DNA from: an uncultured Dorea sp.
GTDB lineage: Bacteria; Bacillota; Clostridia; Lachnospirales; Lachnospiraceae
Reading direction: 5' to 3'
DNA: 10,917 nucleotides
NCBI GenBank assembly: GCA_910579925.1
Contig: CAJTVY010000073.1
Coordinates: 1-10,917, forward strand
Below, one piece after another: positions 1 to 6,950 of this stretch (position 1 is its first letter; every line of letters begins with the position of its first letter). The notes beneath the pieces are model-generated. The model made no database searches. It was not told the DNA's origin and worked only from the letters and a program-made list of their open reading frames with translations. Made by a program: the position numbers and the translations under genes.

Positions 1-806
1 TAAAAAAGCGCTGTATGCAGCCCGATAATACCAGGAAGATTCAGCGTTCCGCTCTCATATTTATCCGGGAGCGACTCTGGCATGGAAAGGGAATCCGACT
101 GGCTTCCCGTACCGCCTGCAATATAGGGAGTCATAGACCGGTCCAGTTCCTCCGAAATCAGAAAACCGCCGATTCCCTGGGGCCCAAGAAGTCCTTTATG
201 TCCGGTAAATGCAAGGAAATCAATCCCCCATCCCTCCATATCCACCGGAATCGTCCCTGCACTCTGGGCCGTGTCCACAGCAAAAAACAGACGACGCCTT
301 TTGCAGATCTCTCCAATCTCCCTGATCGGAAGAATCGTTCCGCAGACATTGGATGCATGAAGCATAATCACCGCTTTCGTACGACTGTTGATTCCTTGCT
401 CCACAGACTCTGGATTCACCGTTCCGTCCTCTTCCGTCCTCACTACATCATAAGCCACGCCCTGATCTTCCATCTGTTTTAACGGACGCATGACGGCGTT
501 GTGCTCAAGCCCCGACACCAGCACATGATCTCCGGTCTTAAGAAAACCTTTAATAAAATAATTCAAAGAGTAGGTAATCCCTGGAGTAAAAATCACGTTT
601 CTTGAATCCCGTGCGCCAAACAGCCTTGCTAATCTGTCACGGGTTTCCAGTACCATCCCTTCTACTTCGTAAGCGCCCTCATAATTCCCTCTGTTTATGT
701 TAAACGCTCCCTTTTTCAGCAGTCCTCCCATTGCCTCCGCCACACCGGGCGCCTTCGGCCAGGAGGTGCTTCCATTATCAAAATAGATCTGTCTCTTTTC
801 TTCCAT
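1..806 (-). CDS. Class V aminotransferase, cysteine desulfurase family (3' end outside window)
   Basis: This PLP-dependent enzyme resembles the cysteine desulfurase-like class V aminotransferases found as a separate Firmicutes subfamily, distinct from the NifS/IscS and SufS enzymes that feed Fe-S cluster or tRNA thiolation. I translated 268 codons from an ATG at 806. The start reads MEEKRQIYFDNGSTSWPKAP, the typical N-terminus with the YFDN strand. The PLP site is clear: EHNAV around His102, the VDTAQSAG segment with Asp178 and Gln181, and TGHKGLLGPQG with the Schiff-base lysine at about Lys204. The YESGTLN motif comes near the end of the visible part, so roughly the C-terminal 110 residues, which would carry any active-site cysteine loop, are missing. 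The ATG follows a GGGGAAAGG ribosome binding site by 7 nt and overlaps the 3' end of truA by 29 bp, which suggests translational coupling. Substrate and role cannot be fixed; selenocysteine lyase or a general cysteine desulfurase are alternatives. No frameshift is seen. Confidence 0.9.
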   Translation of the reverse strand, partial: MEEKRQIYFDNGSTSWPKAPGVAEAMGGLLKKGAFNINRGNYEGAYEVEGMVLETRDRLARLFGARDSRNVIFTPGITYSLNYFIKGFLKTGDHVLVSGLEHNAVMRPLKQMEDQGVAYDVVRTEEDGTVNPESVEQGINSRTKAVIMLHASNVCGTILPIREIGEICKRRRLFFAVDTAQSAGTIPVDMEGWGIDFLAFTGHKGLLGPQGIGGFLISEELDRSMTPYIAGGTGSQSDSLSMPESLPDKYESGTLNLPGIIGLHTALF

Positions 807-1560
807 TGTACTGCCTTTCCCCATATTCGATTCCTACGAGAACCAGCCCTTGCGGCGGCGCCGTCACGCCCGCCTGCGTCCGCTCCTTCGCCTCTAAGAT
901 CTCCTTTACCTTTTCCGGCGTGTAGAATCCGCGCCCTACACGGATCAAAGTGCCTGCTATGATCCGCACCATATTATACAGAAAGCCGTTTCCCGTTACC
1001 TGTATGGTAATGTCCGGCCCTGTTTCCCTGATCTGGATCTCATCTATCCGGCGTACCGTATCCTCCACATTGGTGCGGACGTTACAGAAGCTGACGAAAT
1101 CATGTTCTCCCACCAGCCATGAAGCGCCTTTTCGCATCTTTTCTACATCCAGAGGGAAGGACACAAAGGTGCTGTATCTGCGTTTCAGCGGATTGGGAAC
1201 CTTTGCATTGAAAATATGGTATTCATAGGTCTTTGTCACCTTCTGCTGATAACGGGGATGCCAGTCCTGCCCCACTTCCTCAGAACGGACGATCACGATA
1301 TCCGGGGGAAGCTTCTGATTCAACGCATACGCCATCCTCTCCGGGGGAATCGGAGATTCTGTATCGAATACCGCCACGTTTCCCAGGGCATGGACCCCCG
1401 AATCCGTACGGCTTGCTCCGATCACATGAATGTCTTCCCCTGTCAGCTTTTTCAGTCTTCGGTTCAATACCTCTTCGATGGTGATGCCGTTAGGCTGGAT
1501 CTGCCAGCCACAGTAATCTGTGCCGTCATAGGCAACATATAATCTGATTCGTTTCTTCAT
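778..1560 (-). CDS. truA: tRNA pseudouridine synthase A (positions 38-40)
   Basis: TruA isomerises uridine to pseudouridine at positions 38, 39 and 40 of the anticodon stem-loop of many tRNAs in the cytoplasm. The 260-residue protein begins MKKRIRLYVAYDGTDYCGWQ, the standard TruA N-terminus. It carries the catalytic motif GASRTDSGVHA with the nucleophilic Asp at residue 53. The second subdomain is also present: the GNGFLYNMVRI helix at about residues 191-201, and the C-terminal APPQGLVLVGIEY strand. The family is usually about 245-250 residues, so there is a charged tail of roughly 13 residues after the last conserved strand. This tail lies partly in the 29-bp overlap with the next gene. An AGAGG ribosome binding site sits 8 nt before the ATG. 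A 72-bp gap separates it from ecfT upstream, with no convincing terminator or promoter. The ecfT-truA order is common in Firmicutes, although there truA is usually followed by rplM-rpsI, which are absent here. Confidence 0.97.
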   Translation of the reverse strand: MKKRIRLYVAYDGTDYCGWQIQPNGITIEEVLNRRLKKLTGEDIHVIGASRTDSGVHALGNVAVFDTESPIPPERMAYALNQKLPPDIVIVRSEEVGQDWHPRYQQKVTKTYEYHIFNAKVPNPLKRRYSTFVSFPLDVEKMRKGASWLVGEHDFVSFCNVRTNVEDTVRRIDEIQIRETGPDITIQVTGNGFLYNMVRIIAGTLIRVGRGFYTPEKVKEILEAKERTQAGVTAPPQGLVLVGIEYGERQYNGRKETDLF

Positions 1561-1632
1561 TCTGCTAACCTCTGCCCGCCTGCATTGTGCTGTCCTGGCG
1601 GTGAATCCCTGTTATAATGCACAGAATATCCC

Positions 1633-2457
1633 TTAGAATATCCATACATGAAGCGGCACGAATCTCCCGATCACAACCACCGTCACCACGTACACGATCA
1701 TCACCAGATAAGCCATGTAATCCCTGCTTCTGTAACACAGCGGCTTCATCTTCGTCCTTCCTTCGCCGCCTCTGTAGCACCTGGCCTCCATAGCCATTGC
1801 AAGATCATTGGCGCGGCGGAATGCAGACACGAACAAAGGCACCAGAATCGGGATCATGCTCTTTGCCCTCTGAATCATGTTCCCACTCTCAAGATCTGCC
1901 CCACGGGCAATCTGCGCCTTCATGATCTTGTCCGTCTCTTCCAGGAGAATCGGGATAAACCGCAGAGCTATGGACATCATCATCGCCACCTCATGCACTG
2001 GCACGCGCACTTTGTTCAGCGGATAAAGCAGCGCCTCGATCCCATCCGTCAGTTCGTTTGGCGTGGTGGTAAATGTCATGAGGGAAGACCCGATGATCAG
2101 ATAGATAAGCCTGACTGCCATATAGACCGCCGTCACCAGTCCGCCTTCTGTGATGGTAAAGATCCATGCGTGAAACAGCACTTCGCCGCTTCTGGTTAAG
2201 AACAGGTTAAACAAAACCGTGATCAGCAGCAGCATGATCACAGGCTTAAGCCCCCGCACAATAAAGGAAAAGGGCACCCGAGACACCTTGATTACCACCG
2301 CAAGAAACACAGTTGCAATCAGATATCCGGATATGCTCTTAAACAGAAACAGGGAAATCAGATATAAAAAGGTAGACATAAGCTTTACCCTTGGGTCAAG
2401 CCTGTGTATCACACTCTTTGCCGGATAATATTGTCCTATCGTAATATCTCTTATCAT
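1633..2457 (-). CDS. ecfT: ECF transporter transmembrane subunit EcfT
   Basis: EcfT is the membrane scaffold of the energy-coupling factor module. It joins the two ATPases to exchangeable substrate-binding S proteins, which bring in vitamins, queuosine precursors or metal ions. The 274-residue protein has the family N-terminus (IGQYYPAKSVIHRLDPRVKL) and hydrophobic segments at about residues 27-56, 70-88, 106-127, 155-172 and 245-268. Its long cytosolic coupling region holds the two Ala-Arg motifs that dock into the ATPases: AQIARGADLES (Arg185) and AMEARCYRGGEGRT (Arg226). The second motif is ARC rather than ARG, a common variant as far as I know. The ATG overlaps the ecfA2 stop by 4 bp (ATGA), a classic coupled junction. 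No S component is encoded nearby, as expected for a shared (group II) module, so the substrate cannot be read from this locus. Confidence 0.96.
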   Translation of the reverse strand: MIRDITIGQYYPAKSVIHRLDPRVKLMSTFLYLISLFLFKSISGYLIATVFLAVVIKVSRVPFSFIVRGLKPVIMLLLITVLFNLFLTRSGEVLFHAWIFTITEGGLVTAVYMAVRLIYLIIGSSLMTFTTTPNELTDGIEALLYPLNKVRVPVHEVAMMMSIALRFIPILLEETDKIMKAQIARGADLESGNMIQRAKSMIPILVPLFVSAFRRANDLAMAMEARCYRGGEGRTKMKPLCYRSRDYMAYLVMIVYVVTVVVIGRFVPLHVWIF

Positions 2458-3308
2458 TCTGCCTTCTCCAATGCTCTCATGATCTCATCCGCCGCCTCCA
2501 CGACCGTCGTGACATCCGTCCTGACGGAAATCCCTCTTCTGGCCAGATCATGCATGATATAAGTAACCTGAGGTGCGGCAAGTCCTACCTTCTCCAGTTC
2601 CTGGTAATGCTCAAACACCTTCTTCGGCTCGTCATGGTACATGACCGTCCCCCTGTTCATCACGATCAGACGGTCCGCATATCTTGCAATGTCTTCCATA
2701 CTGTGGGATACCAGAATGACCGTCATATCGCTCTCCTTGTGTAGAAATGCAATCTGGTCCAGAATGTCGTCCCTTCCCCTTGGATCGAGCCCCGCCGTAG
2801 GCTCGTCCAGCACCAGGACCTTCGGACGCATTGCCAGGACGCCGGCTATGGCCACTCTGCGCTTCTGCCCGCCGGAAAGTTCAAAGGGGGAACTCTGATA
2901 ATATTTTTCCTTAAGCCCTACCAGCCGAAGGGCTTCCAGCGCCCGTTCCTTACATGCTTCCGGCGGCAGGCCCTGGTTCCTGGGGCCGAAGCACACATCT
3001 GTGAGCACGTCGATCTCAAAAAGCTGATGCTCCGGGTACTGGAACACCAGCCCCACCTCGCTGCGCAGCTTCCGCATGTCGTAGCCTTCCTGGTAGATAT
3101 TCTCTCCATTGTAATACAGTTTCCCGTCTGTGGCCCGGATCAGCCCGTTCAGATGCTGAATCAGCGTGGACTTCCCGGAACCCGTGTGCCCGATGATACC
3201 GATAAATTCCCCATGTAGAATCTCCAGGCAGATATCGTTCAACGCCTTCTTCTCGTATGCGGTTCCCTGGCTGTAAACATAATTCAGATGTTCTAATTTG
3301 ATTGACAT
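2454..3308 (-). CDS. ecfA2: ECF transporter ATPase EcfA2
   Basis: This is the second ATP-binding subunit of the ECF module; with EcfA1 it forms the heterodimer that drives transport through EcfT. It has 284 residues and a complete ABC core: Walker A GHTGSGKST (residues 40-48), Q-loop glutamine 90 in VFQYPEHQLF, signature LSGGQKRR (from residue 144), Walker B VLVLDE with catalytic Glu169, D-loop GLDP, and switch His202 in VSHSME. After about residue 225 comes the short C-terminal domain typical of EcfA proteins. The YPEHQLF sequence after the Q-loop and the CFGPRNQGL stretch mark it as EcfA2-type rather than EcfA1. The start (MSIKLEHLNYVYSQGTAYEK) overlaps the 3' end of ecfA1 by 16 bp, and its stop overlaps ecfT by 4 bp, so the three subunits are probably made in coupled fashion. 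Confidence 0.96.
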   Translation of the reverse strand: MSIKLEHLNYVYSQGTAYEKKALNDICLEILHGEFIGIIGHTGSGKSTLIQHLNGLIRATDGKLYYNGENIYQEGYDMRKLRSEVGLVFQYPEHQLFEIDVLTDVCFGPRNQGLPPEACKERALEALRLVGLKEKYYQSSPFELSGGQKRRVAIAGVLAMRPKVLVLDEPTAGLDPRGRDDILDQIAFLHKESDMTVILVSHSMEDIARYADRLIVMNRGTVMYHDEPKKVFEHYQELEKVGLAAPQVTYIMHDLARRGISVRTDVTTVVEAADEIMRALEKAE

Positions 3309-4144
3309 AGCGCTTCCACCAACTCTTCTTTTCTCAGTATGCCGTCTCTGATCTTAAGTCCCCGTTTTTTTAATTCATCCGCCAGAAGCGTCGCCTGAGG
3401 GACGTCTAAGCGATAAGACTTCAGTTCGTCCACCCGTGAAAATATCTCCCTGGGCGTTCCTTCCATCACCACATGCCCATGATCCATCACGTAGATCTTG
3501 TCCGCATCCACGACTTCCTCCATATAGTGGGTGATCAGAATGACCGTTACCTGCTTCTGCTGCCTTAATTTCTGTACGGTCTTTAAGACTTCTTTTCGCC
3601 CCACCGGGTCCAGCATGGCCGTGGGCTCGTCTAATACGATACATTTGGGTTCCATGGCCACCACGCCGGCAATGGCTACCCGTTGTTTCTGTCCGCCGGA
3701 TAATTTGTTGGGAGAATGATGACGGTATTCAATCATACCTACTGCTTTCAGACTCTCCTCCACCCGCTGCCAGATCTCGTCTGTAGGTACGCCTAAATTC
3801 TCGGGGCCGAATCCTACGTCTTCTTCCACAACCGTGCCGATGATCTGGTTATCGGGATTCTGGAATACCATGCCGGCCGACTGGCGTACGTTCCACAATT
3901 CGCCGGGGTCGCTGGTATTGCGTCCATTGACCCACATGGCGCCTTCCGACGGTAGGAGGATGGCGTTGATGTGCTTGGCAAGGGTGGACTTTCCAGAACC
4001 GTTATGGCCAAGAATAGCGATAAACTGGCCTTCTTTTACGTCGATATCCACTCTGTCGATTGCGCGGGAAGCGCCGATAACGTTGCCCTCTTCGTCGCGT
4101 TTCTCATATTCAAATACCAGATTTTCGGTCTGAACCATGTCCAT
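3293..4144 (-). CDS. ecfA1: ECF transporter ATPase EcfA1
   Basis: This is the first ATP-binding subunit of the shared ECF uptake module, acting at the cytoplasmic face of the membrane. The 283-residue protein has Walker A GHNGSGKST (residues 46-54), the Q-loop in VFQNPDNQI (Gln95), signature LSGGQKQR (from residue 148), Walker B CIVLDE with catalytic Glu173, and switch His206 in ITHYMEE. The VFQNPDNQ-I-GTVVEEDVGFG stretch is characteristic of EcfA1. It is the first gene of its unit: an AGGAGG ribosome binding site (complement of 4152-4157) lies 7 nt before the ATG, and a good promoter lies upstream at 4179-4207. A second Met two codons in is possible but less well spaced. In many Firmicutes this gene follows rpoA-rplQ; here the upstream neighbour is queA. 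Confidence 0.96.
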   Translation of the reverse strand: MDMVQTENLVFEYEKRDEEGNVIGASRAIDRVDIDVKEGQFIAILGHNGSGKSTLAKHINAILLPSEGAMWVNGRNTSDPGELWNVRQSAGMVFQNPDNQIIGTVVEEDVGFGPENLGVPTDEIWQRVEESLKAVGMIEYRHHSPNKLSGGQKQRVAIAGVVAMEPKCIVLDEPTAMLDPVGRKEVLKTVQKLRQQKQVTVILITHYMEEVVDADKIYVMDHGHVVMEGTPREIFSRVDELKSYRLDVPQATLLADELKKRGLKIRDGILRKEELVEALCQSN

Positions 4145-4178
4145 AGGGGTTCCTCCTGTCTATACGTTCACTTTTCTT

Positions 4179-4207
4179 ATTGTACGTTATCGGGAAATGT
4201 TTTGCAA
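4179..4207 (-). promoter_or_regulatory. Promoter for ecfA1-ecfA2-ecfT-truA
   Basis: Read on the minus strand, the gap between queA and ecfA1 contains TTGCAA (complement of 4202-4207), a 17-bp spacer and TACAAT (complement of 4179-4184). That is a sigma-A type promoter with 4/6 and 5/6 matches at optimal spacing, about 35 nt ahead of the ecfA1 start codon. It would let the ECF module and truA be expressed when the upstream T-box unit is switched off. The queA stop is just upstream and shows no stem-loop with a T tract, so read-through from queA may add to expression. The call rests on motif match only. Confidence 0.7.
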
Positions 4208-4227
4208 CAATTTATTAGGGAACAGCA

Positions 4228-5253
4228 TCACATCACAAGCATCGCATCCCCAAATGAAAAGAACCGATATTTCTCCCTCACCGCCTCTTCATAAGCAGCC
4301 AGCACCGTCTCCCGCCCGGCCAGCGCAGACACCAGCATAATCAGCGTAGATTCCGGCAGATGGAAATTTGTAATCAGACAATCCAGAACCTTGAACCGGT
4401 ATCCCGGATAAATAAAGATTTCCGTCCACCCGCTGCACGCCCGAAGCTTCCCGCTTTCATCCGCCGCTGATTCCACGGTCCGACAGCTTGTTGTCCCCAC
4501 ACAGATCACCCGTTTCCCACACTCTTTCGCCCGGTTGATCTTAGCCGCAGCCTCCTCGTCAATCTGATAAAATTCCGAATGCATATGATGGTCGGTAATC
4601 TCCTCCACCTTCACAGGGCGGAACGTCCCAAGTCCCACATGCAGCGTCACTTTTGCGATATTAACGCCCATATCCTCAATCTTTTCCAGAAGTTCGGGCG
4701 TGAAATGCAGCCCTGCCGTCGGAGCCGCCGCCGAACCCGTATGCTCTGCATACACGGTCTGGTAACGGTTCTGATCCTCAAGCTGGTGGGTGATATAAGG
4801 CGGAAGCGGCATCTGTCCAAGCTGATCCAGTATTTCCTCAAAGATTCCTTCATAGGTAAACTGAATCAGACGGTTTCCTTCCTCCACAATATCTATCACC
4901 TCGCCGGTCAAAAGCCCGTCCCCAAAGACGATTTTCGTCCCCACTCTCGCCTTTTTCCCTGGCTTCACCAGCGTCTCCCAGATATTGTTTTCTTTTCTTT
5001 TTAGTAAAAGTATCTCAATCTTCCCGTTGGTTCCCTCTCTAGAACCAATCAGCCTTGCCGGAAGGACTTTCGTATCGTTGATCACCAGGCAGTCGCCAGC
5101 CTTAAGATATTCGGTGATCTCCCGGAATACCCGGTGCGAAATAACTCCAGACTCCCTGTCAAGTACAAGGAGTCTGGAGCTTTCCCGATCCACAAGGGGA
5201 TCCTGTGCGATCAGTTCTTCCGGCAATTCATAATAAAAATCCTGACGTTTCAT
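4228..5253 (-). CDS. queA: S-adenosylmethionine:tRNA ribosyltransferase-isomerase QueA
   Basis: QueA transfers and isomerises the ribose of S-adenosylmethionine onto preQ1 at position 34 of GUN-anticodon tRNAs, giving epoxyqueuosine, the penultimate step of queuosine synthesis. From the chosen start the protein has 341 residues, matching the usual length of about 340. It begins MKRQDFYYELPEELIAQDPL, which aligns without gaps with the family N-terminus. Conserved segments include INDTKVLPARL, GSAAAPTAGLHFT, HVGLGTFRPV, CVGTTSCRTVES and NFHLPESTLIMLVSA. The reading frame is open 23 codons further upstream, to an ATG at 5322 inside the RDD gene, but that extension has no family counterpart. An AAGGG (complement of 5266-5270) sits 12 nt before the chosen ATG and 6 nt before another in-frame ATG at 5259, so a start two codons earlier is possible. 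It follows the RDD gene by 43 bp. Confidence 0.95.
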   Translation of the reverse strand: MKRQDFYYELPEELIAQDPLVDRESSRLLVLDRESGVISHRVFREITEYLKAGDCLVINDTKVLPARLIGSREGTNGKIEILLLKRKENNIWETLVKPGKKARVGTKIVFGDGLLTGEVIDIVEEGNRLIQFTYEGIFEEILDQLGQMPLPPYITHQLEDQNRYQTVYAEHTGSAAAPTAGLHFTPELLEKIEDMGVNIAKVTLHVGLGTFRPVKVEEITDHHMHSEFYQIDEEAAAKINRAKECGKRVICVGTTSCRTVESAADESGKLRACSGWTEIFIYPGYRFKVLDCLITNFHLPESTLIMLVSALAGRETVLAAYEEAVREKYRFFSFGDAMLVM

Positions 5254-5296
5254 TCCCATATGAATCCCTTCTATATTCATTAACATGTTCATTGAT

Positions 5297-5962
5297 CTAT
5301 TTACTTGTTTCCTCTGTATCATCCGGCTTACTTTGTCCGGCTTCTCTCAAAGTCTGTGTCGTAGGTTCCGGATGATAGACGCTCTCCGGCTGGTTTCCGA
5401 CGGGCGGTCTTCCATAGGACGGCGGCGGAACCGGCGGCATGGGCGGAACCGGCGGATACATCACCGGCGCCTGGTACTTTGGAATCACCTTGATTTTCTT
5501 TCCGTAAACCACCCTGGTATCACAGATCATGTCGTGAAGCCCTCTCTTCTCCCGGTCAACCCCTGCCATAATATAACCGATCCCGACAGACAGCCCGCAT
5601 AAGAACCTTCCCACAGTCTCCCGGTAAATCACATTGACGAGTCCTAACCTCTGACTTCCATCCGCATTCACCACTCTGAGGTTCAGAAGCCTCTTCCCCG
5701 GAGTCGTCCCCGTATAACAGGTAAGAAGGATAAAGTATAATACCTGCAGCACATACAGAATGATATCCTTTAACGTATACTGGAACAACAGTCTGGTCTG
5801 AAACACAGGTCCGACAGTAATCGACATAAGTCCCATTACCAGCCTGACAAACAACAGCCCGATAAAGATAATGGCCAGGTCAATCAGATAGGCCGACAGG
5901 CGTACCCAGAATCCTGCATACTCCAGCTCCTGCCTGCCGCGGTTAGCGTAATTGTTCTGCAT
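5297..5962 (-). CDS. RDD-family membrane protein, probable SppA partner (SppI/YteJ-like)
   Basis: A 221-residue integral membrane protein with an RDD domain at about residues 15-155. The marks are Arg21 and Asp28 in the first segment (GFWVRLSAYLIDLAI), a second hydrophobic segment near residues 66-82, the TGTTPGKRLL loop at about 84-93, a third segment near 117-134, and the closing GLHDMICDTRVVY. After residue 160 it carries a proline-rich tail with PPVPPMPPVPPP at about 170-181, ending in a polar, acidic stretch. The gene overlaps the end of sppA by 20 bp and is the next gene in the unit. In Bacillus subtilis the RDD protein encoded beside sppA (YteJ, named SppI) forms a membrane complex with SppA and inhibits it; a like role here is inferred from domain and position, not sequence identity. 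RDD proteins otherwise have varied or unknown functions, including transport. The start has a GGGGTG 10 nt upstream. Confidence 0.85.
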   Translation of the reverse strand: MQNNYANRGRQELEYAGFWVRLSAYLIDLAIIFIGLLFVRLVMGLMSITVGPVFQTRLLFQYTLKDIILYVLQVLYFILLTCYTGTTPGKRLLNLRVVNADGSQRLGLVNVIYRETVGRFLCGLSVGIGYIMAGVDREKRGLHDMICDTRVVYGKKIKVIPKYQAPVMYPPVPPMPPVPPPSYGRPPVGNQPESVYHPEPTTQTLREAGQSKPDDTEETSK

Positions 5963-6920
5963 AGTACATCGGCACCCCGCTTTCCACTTCTGCTGCGGTT
6001 TCCTTCAGAATCTGAGCCTCTGACTTCGGGATCACGCTCTCAATCTTCGCAAATAAGGATGTGAAAAAGTCTAACTCGCTCTCCGGCTGATAGAATTCAT
6101 ACGCTCCAAGTTCGCTGCTCATGGCCGCCGTCATATCTTCATACAGACTGATCTCGTCAATCAGATCATTTTCCAAAGCCTGGTTAGCCGTATAAACACG
6201 TCCGTCAGCCAGAGTTCTCACCGTCTCCGGATCCATGCCCCGTCCTTCTGACACAATCCCTACGAACTTATTATAATATTCGTCCACCTGGGTCTGGTAG
6301 ATCGCCATCTGCTCTTCTGTCATCCGGGAACTGTCCTTGTATGCTCCGCTGGTGATACTGAAATACCGGATCCCTAATTTCTCGTACAGACCCGTCATAT
6401 CAAATCCCGACATGATCACTCCGATGGAACCGGTGGTGGTATTGGGATTTGCGTAAATCTTATCCGCCGCCATGGAAATCAGATATCCGCCGGACGCCGC
6501 ATAATGCGCCATATAATCCCAGATGGGACGCCCTGTCTGATCCTTGTATTCCTTCAGTTTCAGATACAGTTCCTCCGATTCGTACACCGTTCCTCCAGGG
6601 GAATCCACATAAAGAAGAATCCCCTTGTTGTCACTGTCACTCATCAGATTATCAATATAATCCAGAGTCGTAATATGCTGGTATCCCACCGGAACATCAA
6701 ATAGTCCCGTTTCCGTCTGTTCCTGGATCGTTCCCTGCACCGTTACCACGGCAATATAGTCCTCGGACGGCGGATTAAAATCGCTGCTGTCTGTAAGCAG
6801 TTCTTTCATACTTTCTTTCATTACTGTCTCTGAAAATGTATTCGTCAGCACACTGGATACTCCGACCATGATAAATAGAATCGCCGCGATGACCAGGCTG
6901 CCTATCTGCTTTTTATTCAT
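5943..6920 (-). CDS. sppA: Signal peptide peptidase SppA (short, Gram-positive type)
   Basis: SppA is a membrane-anchored serine protease with a Ser/Lys dyad that degrades signal peptides and other peptides at the outer face of the membrane; in Bacillus it has been linked to protection from antimicrobial peptides. The 325-residue protein has one N-terminal transmembrane segment at about residues 8-27 and a single protease domain, like the 36-kDa Gram-positive form rather than the doubled E. coli form. The catalytic serine is Ser143 in YAASGGYLIS and the general base is Lys195 in SGAYKDSSR. Their 52-residue spacing equals that of B. subtilis SppA (Ser147/Lys199). VDSPGGTVYESEE and TTTGSIGVIMSG are further hallmarks. 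It starts 30 bp after pheT with a GGAG site 6 nt before the ATG, and overlaps the RDD gene by 20 bp. Confidence 0.95.
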   Translation of the reverse strand: MNKKQIGSLVIAAILFIMVGVSSVLTNTFSETVMKESMKELLTDSSDFNPPSEDYIAVVTVQGTIQEQTETGLFDVPVGYQHITTLDYIDNLMSDSDNKGILLYVDSPGGTVYESEELYLKLKEYKDQTGRPIWDYMAHYAASGGYLISMAADKIYANPNTTTGSIGVIMSGFDMTGLYEKLGIRYFSITSGAYKDSSRMTEEQMAIYQTQVDEYYNKFVGIVSEGRGMDPETVRTLADGRVYTANQALENDLIDEISLYEDMTAAMSSELGAYEFYQPESELDFFTSLFAKIESVIPKSEAQILKETAAEVESGVPMYYAEQLR

Positions 6921-6950
6921 TTCCTACTCCATTTCTTATTCAGTCAACAT

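Noticed and set aside
15..482. Open frame of 155 codons on the plus strand at the left edge
   Set aside because: The minus strand here encodes a clear class V aminotransferase with intact PLP motifs, so the plus-strand frame is a shadow.
1561..1632. Internal promoter or terminator in the ecfT-truA gap
   Set aside because: There is a TATAAC-like hexamer but no fitting -35 element, and the only stem (CCGCC/GGCGG) is 5 bp with a long loop and no T tract.
1648..2199. Open frame of 183 codons on the plus strand opposite ecfT
   Set aside because: It is rich in His and Arg without domain features, as expected from the complement of a membrane-protein gene; ecfT on the other strand is certain.
2454..4144. 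Two tandem ATPase genes as a recent duplication
   Set aside because: They differ in the typical EcfA1 and EcfA2 positions after the Q-loop and across the C-terminal domain; the pair is an ancient, standard arrangement.
4145..4227. Terminator between queA and ecfA1
   Set aside because: No stem-loop followed by a T tract could be found on the minus strand; the gap is better explained by a promoter and a ribosome binding site.
5254..5320. Possible preQ1 riboswitch before queA
   Set aside because: The segment lacks the C-rich loop and A-rich tail of the preQ1-I aptamer and shows no convincing pseudoknot pairing; the small AACATGTT palindrome alone is not enough.
5254..5322. Longer queA start (23 extra codons) reaching into the RDD gene
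   Set aside because: The extension has no counterpart in the QueA family, while the ATG at 5253 aligns exactly with the known N-terminus; only the ATG at 5259 remains a minor alternative.
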